Below are positions 46,710 through 55,090 of a stretch of DNA of 64,000 nt, in pieces; position 1 is the stretch's first letter, and every line of letters begins with the position of its first letter. The notes under the pieces were generated by a model that saw only the letters and a list, made by a program, of their open reading frames with translations, did no database searches and was not told the DNA's origin. The DNA comes from Acidobacteriaceae bacterium (GTDB lineage: Bacteria; Acidobacteriota; Terriglobia; Terriglobales; Acidobacteriaceae): assembly GCA_003139095.1 (NCBI GenBank), contig PLHW01000010.1:1-64000 (forward strand), in the 5' to 3' direction. The position numbers and the translations under genes were made by a program.

Positions 46710-47237
46710 TCATCTGTCTTCTGCCTCGGGCCATAGCACCGCCAATACCAGCGCCACACCAATTCCGATGGACACTTCGGCGAAACGATGAAACGCGACT
46801 TGCCATGCGGGAGCTTGCCGCGGCAATAACACCACGATCGCCAGTGCGATCCCCCCAAATCGATATGCACTTCGTTCCAAGTGTGCCGCGGCGCAGAGTA
46901 GCCCAAGAAGAAACACACTTATGCCAAATACCAGTAGCGTATGCCCGAGGTAGGTCGCCACAATCGCCCCAACTGCCGCTCCCACCGCCGTACCGAAAAA
47001 ACGCTGCGTGGACACTTCGAATGCGGCACCCAGCGAGGACTGCGTAATCACGATGGTTGTAATCGGCGCCCAGTACGTTTCGGGCAGCGTGAAGAATCGC
47101 GCGACCAGGAGGGAAGCAACCGTCGCGACGGCCGTCCGCGTGGAATGCACCAAAACCGGCCATATCTTCGACCTTGACACATCTCTCGCAAATGCCAACT
47201 CCAACATGTCTGTTTTCTCAACGCTCCTGTAGCCCAT
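46710..47237 (-). CDS. FUSC-type membrane exporter, small
   Basis: A 175-residue membrane protein with about five helices (TAVATVASLLVARFFTLPETY, LGHTLLVFGISVFLLGLLCA, FAEVSIGIGVALVLAVLW). It resembles the membrane part of FUSC/aromatic acid exporter proteins (conserved YWAPITTIVITQSSLGAAF). It lacks the soluble C-terminal domain. The start is ATG 47237 or 47207. It lies 21 bases after ctaB, in the same direction. Confidence 0.75.
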   Translation of the reverse strand: MGYRSVEKTDMLELAFARDVSRSKIWPVLVHSTRTAVATVASLLVARFFTLPETYWAPITTIVITQSSLGAAFEVSTQRFFGTAVGAAVGAIVATYLGHTLLVFGISVFLLGLLCAAAHLERSAYRFGGIALAIVVLLPRQAPAWQVAFHRFAEVSIGIGVALVLAVLWPEAEDR

Positions 47238-47258
47238 CTCGGGTCTCGGGTCTAATTC

Positions 47259-48182
47259 CTAAGTGACCATCGTCAGCGACAGCAGCAACGGAAGATAGAA
47301 GACGGACGCAACCAGGAGCCGTCGCGCAGTCGCGCCAGATCTGTGGAGAACAAATTGCATTCCACAATAGAGAAAACTCACACTCAACAGGCAAGCCCCT
47401 AATAGATAGAACAGACTGGATTCACGGAAGACCGTCGGCAGCAGAGCGGCTGGAACCAAAAGTAGCAGGGGCAAGATGGTCTGCAAGGTTGCAACGCGAT
47501 CTCTCGACTGGCCACGCGGCAGAACAAGATAGCCCGCCCGATCGTAGTCTTCACGGTACATCCAGGCGATCGCCATGAAGTGCGGGAACTGCCACAAGAA
47601 GAGGATCGCGTAAAGCAGCCACCCCTCACTGCTCAATCCTCCCGACGCGGCGGCCCAGCCAATCAGCGGAGGCATCGCACCGGGGAAGGCGCCGACGAGA
47701 ACGCAAAGAGGCGTCTCTCGTTTCAGCGGAGTGTACAAAAACAAGTATGACAATAGCGTGAGAAGTGCCAGCAGGCTCGCAAGCGGACCGGCGGCCACTG
47801 CGAGATAGATGGTCCCGGCCACGGACAGCACGATTCCGAAGGCCAGGACTGCATGCGGTTCAAGGCGGCCGGCCGCGGCGGGGCGACGAGCGGTCCTGCG
47901 CATTTGTGCATCAAAGCTGCGTTCGATGTACTGGTTCAGTGTCGCCGTCCCGCTTGCAACCAGCAACGTCCCAAGCAACGTATTGAACACTGCAATGAAT
48001 GAAAACTGTCGTCCTGCGCTCGCACAACCCAGGTAGAACCCGACAAAAGTTGTGATCAAAATCAGAAAGTTGACTTCTGGCTTGGTTAGCGCCCAGTAAT
48101 CAGAGAGCAGGGCGGATGCTGTGACACGACGGCCTTTCATTAGGGGCGCTTTGAGCACCGCAATGAGAGGCTTGCCGGACAT
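47259..48182 (-). CDS. ctaB: Protoheme IX farnesyltransferase (heme O synthase)
   Basis: A 307-residue UbiA-family membrane enzyme. The first motif is in DYWALTKPEVNFLILITTFV; the catalytic Asp-rich motif is NQYIERSFDAQMRRTARRP. It adds a farnesyl group to heme b, giving heme O for the heme-copper oxidase. It begins immediately after the ctaG stop, with no gap. Its product is used by the caa3 oxidase encoded upstream; no heme A synthase (ctaA) is next to it. Confidence 0.93.
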   Translation of the reverse strand: MSGKPLIAVLKAPLMKGRRVTASALLSDYWALTKPEVNFLILITTFVGFYLGCASAGRQFSFIAVFNTLLGTLLVASGTATLNQYIERSFDAQMRRTARRPAAAGRLEPHAVLAFGIVLSVAGTIYLAVAAGPLASLLALLTLLSYLFLYTPLKRETPLCVLVGAFPGAMPPLIGWAAASGGLSSEGWLLYAILFLWQFPHFMAIAWMYREDYDRAGYLVLPRGQSRDRVATLQTILPLLLLVPAALLPTVFRESSLFYLLGACLLSVSFLYCGMQFVLHRSGATARRLLVASVFYLPLLLSLTMVT

Positions 48183-49070
48183 CTAGACAACCTCCACGTG
48201 CTGGGGGGTCGTGTGCGATGCCACACTGAGTTGCGAGTCTGATATCGGAAAAGAGTATGGGTGCGAATTCTGGGGCGCGAGCAGCCGCGCTGCGACAATT
48301 GTTCCAGCGACCAAGTAAACGACCGTAACGCAAGTCCACATCAATGCGCCGGCACACTGCTGATCCTCGAGAGCAGAAAACGCAAACCGGTGCGGTGCCC
48401 CGAAATAAACCGGGTAGACCACGCGGTCGCAAAAGACAAGAAATCCGGAAAGGATGTCGCACGGCAAGGTGGCGAGAAACAGATAGAGGAGGATCGGCCA
48501 CTCTGACCAATTCGAGACGGTCGGCCGCGGCCGGACGACTGGCCACCAGAAAAGAAGCCCCGATGTCAGAAACGAGGCCTGCTCAATTCCATGCCACATT
48601 TCTGATTGGAGACCGAGCGCAAACAACGTCGGAATGTGCCATCCAATCAGCGTAGCGGAAGCGGCCAGCCAGCAGAGTGTGGGGTTCGCCAGTGCATTTC
48701 CAAGTAGCTTCATCGGCGACCAACGGGAAATTCGAGCGAGGAACTCTTCGACGAATCGGTGGGGTAAACCATGCGCCAGCGCGTTCCCTGGTGCGCCGAG
48801 CCAGATGAAAGGAGGGGCCAGCGTCATGAGCAGCAAATGCTGAATCATGTGGACTGTCAGCAGTTGGTGGTCGAGGGCAGCGATCGGTGAAGATATTGCT
48901 AGCCAAATGAAGAACAGTCCCAGGAGAAGGCTGGCGGCGCGCCATCCGCTAACGTCGTCCCGTTCAAGTCTGCGAAGGCGAACCCATCCCCGCACGTAGA
49001 TTAGCGCTGCGAGAATCAAGACCGCAGAATCCCAGAATGATTCGAAAGCGGCGTGATGAGTGTGTGGCAT
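48183..49070 (-). CDS. ctaG: CtaG/Caa3-type cytochrome oxidase assembly protein
   Basis: A 295-residue protein with seven or more membrane helices of the caa3_CtaG family. The pattern HQLLTVHMIQHLLLMTLAPP has the paired His/Gln-His motif; WHGIEQASFLTSGLLFWWPV has another conserved region. It assists CuB/heme assembly of the caa3 oxidase in Bacillus. Located 9 bases after the cytochrome b-c gene. Confidence 0.9.
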   Translation of the reverse strand: MPHTHHAAFESFWDSAVLILAALIYVRGWVRLRRLERDDVSGWRAASLLLGLFFIWLAISSPIAALDHQLLTVHMIQHLLLMTLAPPFIWLGAPGNALAHGLPHRFVEEFLARISRWSPMKLLGNALANPTLCWLAASATLIGWHIPTLFALGLQSEMWHGIEQASFLTSGLLFWWPVVRPRPTVSNWSEWPILLYLFLATLPCDILSGFLVFCDRVVYPVYFGAPHRFAFSALEDQQCAGALMWTCVTVVYLVAGTIVAARLLAPQNSHPYSFPISDSQLSVASHTTPQHVEVV

Positions 49071-49079
49071 CGATGGATC

Positions 49080-50570
49080 CTATTGTTGTGTGCCGGGAGA
49101 TTTCTGACTGCTTTCGCCAAGGGCCAAGTCACGTGAGGCGTCCCGCGCGGGCACTTGCCCTGGGGGATGCAACGTTTCCAGAAACGCAACGAGTGCCGTA
49201 GTCTCAGCCGGACTCAAGTTTTTTCCATAGGCAGGCATGTTGCCGCCGCCCTGAATCACCTGCCGGATGAGCTGGTCCTGCGTGAGGCGGACGGCGACAG
49301 CGTCCAAGGACGGGCCCCTCTTTCCACCGGTTTCGCCAAGGGAGTGGCAGTTGCGGCACTGCTTGACCTGAAACACCAACGCGCCCTGACGCTCGAGTGC
49401 AGTTGTACCATGCACGAAGCGATCCGGGACAGGATCGCCGCTCCACGCATTCATTTGTGGACTCCACGGCGCGAACTGCGCGAGCCGGGTGAAAGTTCCG
49501 AGGGTGATCGAAATCAGCATCACCGTGAGGACTGCAATGGGCCGGCGCTTCCAGCTCTTTTCTCCTTCGCCGGAAAGAAACGGCAGAAAAATTAACGCCA
49601 GGATCGCCACAGCTGGGCCGATGAGAAGAAATGGCGTCTCCATCGAGGGAGGAAGCAACGAAAGCAAAGCGTAGAGCCACAGAAAAAAGTAATCGGGCTT
49701 GGGAGCGGTCTGGATGATCGTGGGATCAGGCTGGCCAGTCGGTCCAAACGGACCGAAGTAGAAGGCGCAAGCGGCGATAGCCAGGATGATAAATGCCGCA
49801 AAGAACAAATCCTTCCAGATCGCATATGGTACGAATGGCGCGCCGTTTTGCTTCGTCAGCGCTTGGTATTCGCGTTCATAGGTGGCTCGCTTTACGACGC
49901 GGCCCGGCATCGGCCATTCGTTGATTCCCAGCTTCAGCACCATCAGGAGATGAAGGCTAACGAACCCGATCAGCAGTCCGGGGATTACGAACACGTGCAG
50001 CGCGAAAAATCGGGAGAGGGTTGCGCCCGCGATGATCGGCCCACCCAGCATCAGCTTTACCACGAAGGGGCCGATGATTGGAACGCGGCTGGAGATGGAC
50101 GCTCCGATTCCCAATCCCCAGTAGGCATCCTGATCGAAGCGCAGCACTTGTCCAGTGAAGGCCATTCCCAAAGTCATCAATAAGAGGAAAACTCCGATGA
50201 CCCAGGTGAGCTCGCGCGGGAACTTATGTGCCCCGAACAGGAAGACCTGCACCATGTGAATCAGAACAATGGCGACCATGAAGTTGGAGCCCCAGCCGTG
50301 CATCGCGCGGATGAACCAGCCGAGCGCCACCTGATGATTCAGAGCCTGCAGACTGCTCCAAGCCTGGCCCGCGGAGGGCACGTAGATCAGAGCCAGCAGA
50401 ATTCCCGTCACAAGTTGGAGGATGAAGACGGTGAGCGCCGCGCTGCCGAACACGTAGAACCAGCTCGCCGTGCTTCGCGGGACGGGATGTTCGGCGACTT
50501 CGCGAATCGGCGCCGCGAGTTGCAGGCGATGGTCGAACCATTCGCCGATTTTTCCAATCATGATGCGCAT
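49080..50570 (-). CDS. Cytochrome b6-type / cytochrome c fusion protein
   Basis: A 496-residue protein. The N-terminal ~350 residues are a cytochrome b with heme ligands His91/His105 and His192/His207. The second pair is 15 residues apart, the b6f-type spacing. A PDYF motif (292-295) sits in the place of PEWY. From about 390 a cytochrome c domain follows with CRNCH (405-409). It is the quinol-oxidising core of a bc-type complex, carrying its own c heme. It overlaps the Rieske gene by 13 bases and lies in the caa3 operon, which suggests a coupled bc-caa3 chain. Confidence 0.92.
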   Translation of the reverse strand: MRIMIGKIGEWFDHRLQLAAPIREVAEHPVPRSTASWFYVFGSAALTVFILQLVTGILLALIYVPSAGQAWSSLQALNHQVALGWFIRAMHGWGSNFMVAIVLIHMVQVFLFGAHKFPRELTWVIGVFLLLMTLGMAFTGQVLRFDQDAYWGLGIGASISSRVPIIGPFVVKLMLGGPIIAGATLSRFFALHVFVIPGLLIGFVSLHLLMVLKLGINEWPMPGRVVKRATYEREYQALTKQNGAPFVPYAIWKDLFFAAFIILAIAACAFYFGPFGPTGQPDPTIIQTAPKPDYFFLWLYALLSLLPPSMETPFLLIGPAVAILALIFLPFLSGEGEKSWKRRPIAVLTVMLISITLGTFTRLAQFAPWSPQMNAWSGDPVPDRFVHGTTALERQGALVFQVKQCRNCHSLGETGGKRGPSLDAVAVRLTQDQLIRQVIQGGGNMPAYGKNLSPAETTALVAFLETLHPPGQVPARDASRDLALGESSQKSPGTQQ

Positions 50571-51154
50571 GGCGGTTTCTCCCCGGTGAGTGATGCGATA
50601 GCTGCGCCCGGCGTGGGCAGCTCACCGGCCTGAATCGTGACCAGGCCGTTTTCAACTTTGTAGGGATATTCGAACAGCCCGCGCTCCGGCGGTCCTGACG
50701 CACGCGAGCCGTCGCGGTAATAAGCTCCGCCGTGACAAGGACACATAAATAAACCGGACTGCTGAAACCAGCGCACCGGGCAGCCAAGATGCGCGCAGTT
50801 GATCGCAAACACCTGAAACTTCTCACCTGCAACATGCCGCACCCAGCAGGCAGTGTCCACCGTCTTGCCATCCGTGGGCATCACGTATGGATTCTGGAAA
50901 GTAGCCAGCCGCGTCTCGCCCTCGGGAAAATCACTCACCTTCCCGAGCGGCACCCATGAGAGATAGCCGTTGGCGCGCCCGCGCGTAACCGAGGAAAGCA
51001 GAAATCCAACAACCGGCACCGCCAACACCATAGCTGCGAATCCGTTGAAAAGAATTCCCAGCTTCATGAAAAATCCGCGGCGGGAAACTGAGGCGTCATT
51101 TCTCGGGACAATGACGGGTCCGGTATTCGGCTCAATGGCAGGTTTAGTCGACAT
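50558..51154 (-). CDS. Rieske iron-sulfur protein
   Basis: A 198-residue protein: a twin-Arg-like start (SRRGFFMKLG), one membrane helix (ILFNGFAAMVLAVPVVGFLL) and a Rieske domain with ligands Cys120, His122, Cys138 and His141 in CAHLGCPV and CPCHGG, plus the disulfide Cys125/Cys140. It passes electrons from quinol to the c hemes. ATG at 51154; the stop overlaps the cytochrome b gene by 13 bases. Confidence 0.94.
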   Translation of the reverse strand: MSTKPAIEPNTGPVIVPRNDASVSRRGFFMKLGILFNGFAAMVLAVPVVGFLLSSVTRGRANGYLSWVPLGKVSDFPEGETRLATFQNPYVMPTDGKTVDTACWVRHVAGEKFQVFAINCAHLGCPVRWFQQSGLFMCPCHGGAYYRDGSRASGPPERGLFEYPYKVENGLVTIQAGELPTPGAAIASLTGEKPPCAS

Positions 51155-51893
51155 GTCTGGACTCCAAGTGCTGTTCGTAATTTGAAGCGGAGTAAGGCTG
51201 CCCGGGGTTTTGGACGCGACGTGATGCGAGCCAGGAGATGACATCCGTGATTTCCTGGTCCGTCATCGATTTTCCTGGAACGTTGCCGCGCCAGTCTGGC
51301 GCGCCCAATTCCGGGCGACCAGCTATGACGATCGTGCGCAGTCCCTGGTCGCTGACGAGAGCCAGGAACGAATCGTTCGTAATGGCGCTTCCCTTGGGGC
51401 TGCCTTGGCCGCCAGTGCCGTGGCAGGAGGCGCAGTACGTTCCGTACACGATTTCGCCATTCGCGGGATTGCCCATAGTCCTTGCCACATAAGAAGGTGG
51501 ATTGCTTCCGTCGAGAATCCCTTTTCGTGCCCAGCGTGAAAATATTCCGCTCGCAATCGCATCAACCTGTTTGTCGGTCAGCATTCCCCCTGCGCTCTGA
51601 GCAAATGCCGGCATTGAGGTTCCACGTGTGCCGTTGGCGATAACTTTGCGCATGGACGGTTCGTCCACAATGGCGAGATAAACGGGATCTGCCATGGCGA
51701 TCGCCGGTCCTCCTCGTCCTTGGGCACCGTGGCAACCCGCGCAATTTTCAGCGTAGAGCGTCGTGAAATCCAAGACCTGGCTCGGAGCAATGGCTTCCGA
51801 ATCCTTCTGGGGTTGACCATGAGGAGAGCTACTACAGCCCGAGAGCAGCAGGGTTAGCACCGCGGACGCCCATACATATTGAAATCGTTTCAC
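51144..51893 (-). CDS. Diheme cytochrome c lipoprotein
   Basis: A 249-residue protein with a lipoprotein signal (TLLLSGC, Cys20) and two cytochrome c domains: CAGCH at 51-55 and CASCH at 154-158, each with a Met ligand downstream (MPAF at 94). It is membrane-tethered outside the cytoplasm and probably carries electrons between the Rieske/cytochrome b complex and the caa3 oxidase. Start is GTG at 51893, overlapping the upstream stop (GTGA). Confidence 0.92.
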   Translation of the reverse strand: MKRFQYVWASAVLTLLLSGCSSSPHGQPQKDSEAIAPSQVLDFTTLYAENCAGCHGAQGRGGPAIAMADPVYLAIVDEPSMRKVIANGTRGTSMPAFAQSAGGMLTDKQVDAIASGIFSRWARKGILDGSNPPSYVARTMGNPANGEIVYGTYCASCHGTGGQGSPKGSAITNDSFLALVSDQGLRTIVIAGRPELGAPDWRGNVPGKSMTDQEITDVISWLASRRVQNPGQPYSASNYEQHLESRHVD

Positions 51894-52762
51894 TGTCCGT
51901 CCTCTCCGTTTTCTCGTGGTGGAATCATCCCCGGAGCTTCAATCCCCGCGCGCATGGCGAAGGGCAGGTTCTCCTGAGTAATCATGCGTGATTGCCTCGC
52001 GACCACGATACCCGCCACAATTCCAAAGGCCACTTGTGAAGCAATAAACCAGGCCCAGTCAATGTGGCTCGCGAGCAGTGGATTCACGACCCCCAGGATC
52101 GTGTAGATCAACCCCGACCACAGAGCTGGGGCAATGAGTCCGCCAAGCACGATCGGGCGGCGCGCGAACATCGGAAGCATCGCGCCATAGAGCAACCCAA
52201 CAAGCGCTGATACGATGAGGTGCAAAACCAAAGCAATCTCGAAGCTATCGGCATGAAATGAATACAACTGTGCGGGCCCAAGCTTCAGCGATTCGGCGTA
52301 CACGGCCGCTGCAAGAAGATTGATCGGGTACCAGATGCTTCCTGCCTTCAGCACGCCATAGGCACAGGCCAAAACCGCCATGGCGACAGCGCCTGCCAAT
52401 CCCCCTTTGACGCCTGCCGAAATTGGATACGTGTGGACAGGGAGCCACGCGCGCAATTGGTAAGCGGCGACGGGAAGCCGCTCGACGGTTCGCCGTTCTG
52501 TGGTTATGCGAATGTCTTCGGGGACAATCGGCACAACCTCTTCGTGCTCGTGGGGGAAGACTTCGCGAAACCAACCGATGCAACCAGCCACGGCAAGCAC
52601 GGCGCCGAGCGCGCTGACCGACATCGTCGTGACCAGGCCCGCAAATAGTAAGGTGAAGCCGAAAGCCAAAACAAAGGGCCACACGGTCGACGCTGGCACT
52701 TCAATCTCGCGCGGAGCCCGCGGGCTTTCCATCACTTGCTCTGCTGTCAACAGCGTTGCCAT
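51890..52762 (-). CDS. Membrane protein of unknown function in the oxidase operon
   Basis: A 290-residue protein. Two helices at about residues 27-66 recall the short subunit IV of caa3 oxidases; a charged loop with HEHEEVVP (71-78) follows, then five more helices (GGLAGAVAMAVLACAYGVL, FEIALVLHLIVSALVGLLYG, WAWFIASQVAFGIVAGIVV). Start is ATG at 52762, 11 bases after the ctaE stop; it is coupled to the cytochrome c gene by a four-base overlap. It lies between oxidase and bc-type genes, so it could hold the two complexes together. I do not recognise the family. Confidence 0.75.
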   Translation of the reverse strand: MATLLTAEQVMESPRAPREIEVPASTVWPFVLAFGFTLLFAGLVTTMSVSALGAVLAVAGCIGWFREVFPHEHEEVVPIVPEDIRITTERRTVERLPVAAYQLRAWLPVHTYPISAGVKGGLAGAVAMAVLACAYGVLKAGSIWYPINLLAAAVYAESLKLGPAQLYSFHADSFEIALVLHLIVSALVGLLYGAMLPMFARRPIVLGGLIAPALWSGLIYTILGVVNPLLASHIDWAWFIASQVAFGIVAGIVVARQSRMITQENLPFAMRAGIEAPGMIPPRENGEDGQ

Positions 52763-52773
52763 TTCCTTTCTCC

Positions 52774-53370
52774 TCAGCGTCCCACGACGTAAACCACAGT
52801 GAAGACCACGACCCACACGGCATCAACAAAGTGCCAGTACATTGAGAGCACTTCCACGCGACGGGAGTGCTGCACGCCTACGCGGCCAACCAAAGCAAAG
52901 ATCGCAACCATCGAGAGCATAAGCAAGCCTGCCGTGACGTGAAATGCGTGTAGGCCGACGAGTGAGTAGTATGTGGTTCCGAATAGATTTGTCGAAATAG
53001 TAAGCCCGTGTTCATAAATCAGCCGATGCCACTCTTGCGCAGTGCCATACATAAACGCGCCACCCAAAACGATTGTGAGTACCCATAAGCCGAGAAACGC
53101 TCCGACTCGGTCGCGTGCCAGTGATTTCGCGGCAAGATGAACGGTCAGGCTGCTCGACAACAGGCAGATAGTGTAGAAAATCGGCGTTTCGAGCACTTCG
53201 CGAGGACTCGGTCCGGTGAGGCTCTTCCCCACATAAAACAGATAAGCAACAACAAAAATCGTGAAGATCGCCGACTCGGCAATGATGAGGCCGGCCATTG
53301 CGACCTTGCCACGATCCGGAAGGGCCCAGTTTGCGGGCGCCTGTGGGTACGAATTTGCCATCGCACTCAT
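52774..53370 (-). CDS. ctaE: Cytochrome c oxidase subunit III
   Basis: A 198-residue protein with five membrane helices, the shorter subunit III form of caa3 oxidases. Conserved: MAGLIIAESAIFTIFVVAYL, GLHAFHVTAGLLMLSMVAIF (the HAFHV His) and VLSMYWHFVDAVWVVVF. It supports the oxidase core. Twenty-eight bases after the ctaD stop. Confidence 0.93.
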   Translation of the reverse strand: MSAMANSYPQAPANWALPDRGKVAMAGLIIAESAIFTIFVVAYLFYVGKSLTGPSPREVLETPIFYTICLLSSSLTVHLAAKSLARDRVGAFLGLWVLTIVLGGAFMYGTAQEWHRLIYEHGLTISTNLFGTTYYSLVGLHAFHVTAGLLMLSMVAIFALVGRVGVQHSRRVEVLSMYWHFVDAVWVVVFTVVYVVGR

Positions 53371-53398
53371 TGCATTCTTCCTTTATTCACAGCGTCTC

Positions 53399-55072
53399 TC
53401 ATTCGTAACGGCTGTCTGGATCTTCGGGATGCTTCAAGTCCCACAACGGCCGGCGGCTCGCGACCACTGGTATGGAAGCAAAGTTGTAGGCAGGCGGCGG
53501 CGAGCTTGTGGCCCATTCCAGCGTCCAGGCGTCCCAGGGATCGTTGCCGGCTTTGGCGCCCTTGAAATAAGAAATGATCAGGTTTGCCACAAACAGCAGG
53601 ATGGCGATCGCCTGAATGAAACCACCGATGCTGATAAGCAGGTTCAAAGTATTCCAGCCGCGTCCCGGTTCGTAGGTGTAAATACGGCGCGGCATGCCCA
53701 AGAGGCCGGGAAAGTGCATGAGGTCGAATGTGAGATGGAAGCCGATCAGAAAGAGCCAGAAGTGCAATTTGCCAAGGGTTTCATTCAACATTCTCCCCGT
53801 GATTTTTGGGTACCAGTAGCAGATGGCGGCGAACACGGCAAACACAACCCCACCTACCAGTGTGTAATGAAAATGCGCGACCACGAAATACGACAGGGTA
53901 AGCTGCGAAGCGAAGGCCGCGCTTCCCAGCATGACGCCGGTCAGGCCAGCAATCAGGAACTGGAAGAGAAATGCGATGCAGAACAGCATCGGCACCTTAA
54001 ACTGAATCCTTCCTCCCCACATCGTGCCAAGCCAATTGAAGATCTTGATTCCCGTAGGAACACCGACCGCCATCGTCGTAATCGTGAAAAAACTGTTCGC
54101 ATAAGAGTTCATTCCGACGGAAAACATGTGGTGCGCCCACACGCTCATGCTCACGAATCCGATGCAGAGAGTGGCTGCGACCATGACCGGATAGCCGAAA
54201 ATCGGTTTTCGGGAAAACACCGGGATGATCTCCGACATGAAAGCAAAACAGGGAATAATAAGGATGTAGACTTCCGGATGTCCAAATATCCAAAAGAAGT
54301 GCATCCACAGCACTGCGGAGCCGCCCGCCTGCGTGTCGAAAAAATGGCCGCCTAAATATCGATCGATGAGCAGCATGGCCTGCGCGGCGGTCAGGGGCGA
54401 AACAGCGATCAGAACCATTCCCGCCATGACCAGGTTGAGCCATGCCAGCAAAGGCATGCGGTTGAGCTTCATGCCCGGGCAGCGCATGCACAGAATGGTC
54501 GCGATAATATTGATTGCGGTTCCAATGCTGCCAAATCCGGAAACCAGCAGAGCCAGTGTCCAATAATCAGTGCTGTGGCCTGGCGAAAAGGCCCGCGCCG
54601 TCAGAGGCGCATATGCCCACCATCCCACGTCCGGAGCGTTGCCCGCGCCGTAGAGCCCATTTGCGCCCACCAGGCTGAAGTAGAGAAGAAACCCGCCCAG
54701 CGCAGAAAGCCAGAAGCTGAAGGCATTCAGGCGGGGAAAGGCCATGTCGCGAGCGCCAATCATTAACGGCACGAGGTAGTTCGCAAACCCAAACAGGATT
54801 GGCATGCCCATGAAGAAAACCATGGTTGTGCCGTGCAAGGTAAACAGGCGGTTGAAGACCTCCGGCGAAACAAAATGATTGTGCGGGAACATCAGCTGAA
54901 TGCGGATGATCAGCGCTTCGACACCGGCGATCACCAGAAATAGCAGGGCATAGAGAATATAGAGAACGCCCAACCGCTTGTGATCAACCGTAGTCACCCA
55001 CTCGTGAAGGGTGTCAACCCAAGGCTTCTCGTCAATCTGCACACCGGGAACAGTGATCGCATTCGATGACAT
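53399..55072 (-). CDS. ctaD: Cytochrome c oxidase subunit I
   Basis: A 557-residue heme-copper oxidase core. The motif FGHPEVYILIIP carries CuB His and the cross-linked Tyr; WAHHMFSVGM holds two further CuB His; HFHYTLVGG holds the high- and low-spin heme ligands. The Tyr in HPEVY places it in the A-type oxidases. It reduces O2 to water and pumps protons across the inner membrane. Its N-terminus has HEWVTTVDHKRLG, typical of caa3 enzymes. Confidence 0.96.
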   Translation of the reverse strand: MSSNAITVPGVQIDEKPWVDTLHEWVTTVDHKRLGVLYILYALLFLVIAGVEALIIRIQLMFPHNHFVSPEVFNRLFTLHGTTMVFFMGMPILFGFANYLVPLMIGARDMAFPRLNAFSFWLSALGGFLLYFSLVGANGLYGAGNAPDVGWWAYAPLTARAFSPGHSTDYWTLALLVSGFGSIGTAINIIATILCMRCPGMKLNRMPLLAWLNLVMAGMVLIAVSPLTAAQAMLLIDRYLGGHFFDTQAGGSAVLWMHFFWIFGHPEVYILIIPCFAFMSEIIPVFSRKPIFGYPVMVAATLCIGFVSMSVWAHHMFSVGMNSYANSFFTITTMAVGVPTGIKIFNWLGTMWGGRIQFKVPMLFCIAFLFQFLIAGLTGVMLGSAAFASQLTLSYFVVAHFHYTLVGGVVFAVFAAICYWYPKITGRMLNETLGKLHFWLFLIGFHLTFDLMHFPGLLGMPRRIYTYEPGRGWNTLNLLISIGGFIQAIAILLFVANLIISYFKGAKAGNDPWDAWTLEWATSSPPPAYNFASIPVVASRRPLWDLKHPEDPDSRYE

Positions 55073-55090
55073 ATTGGTCTTCCACTTCCT

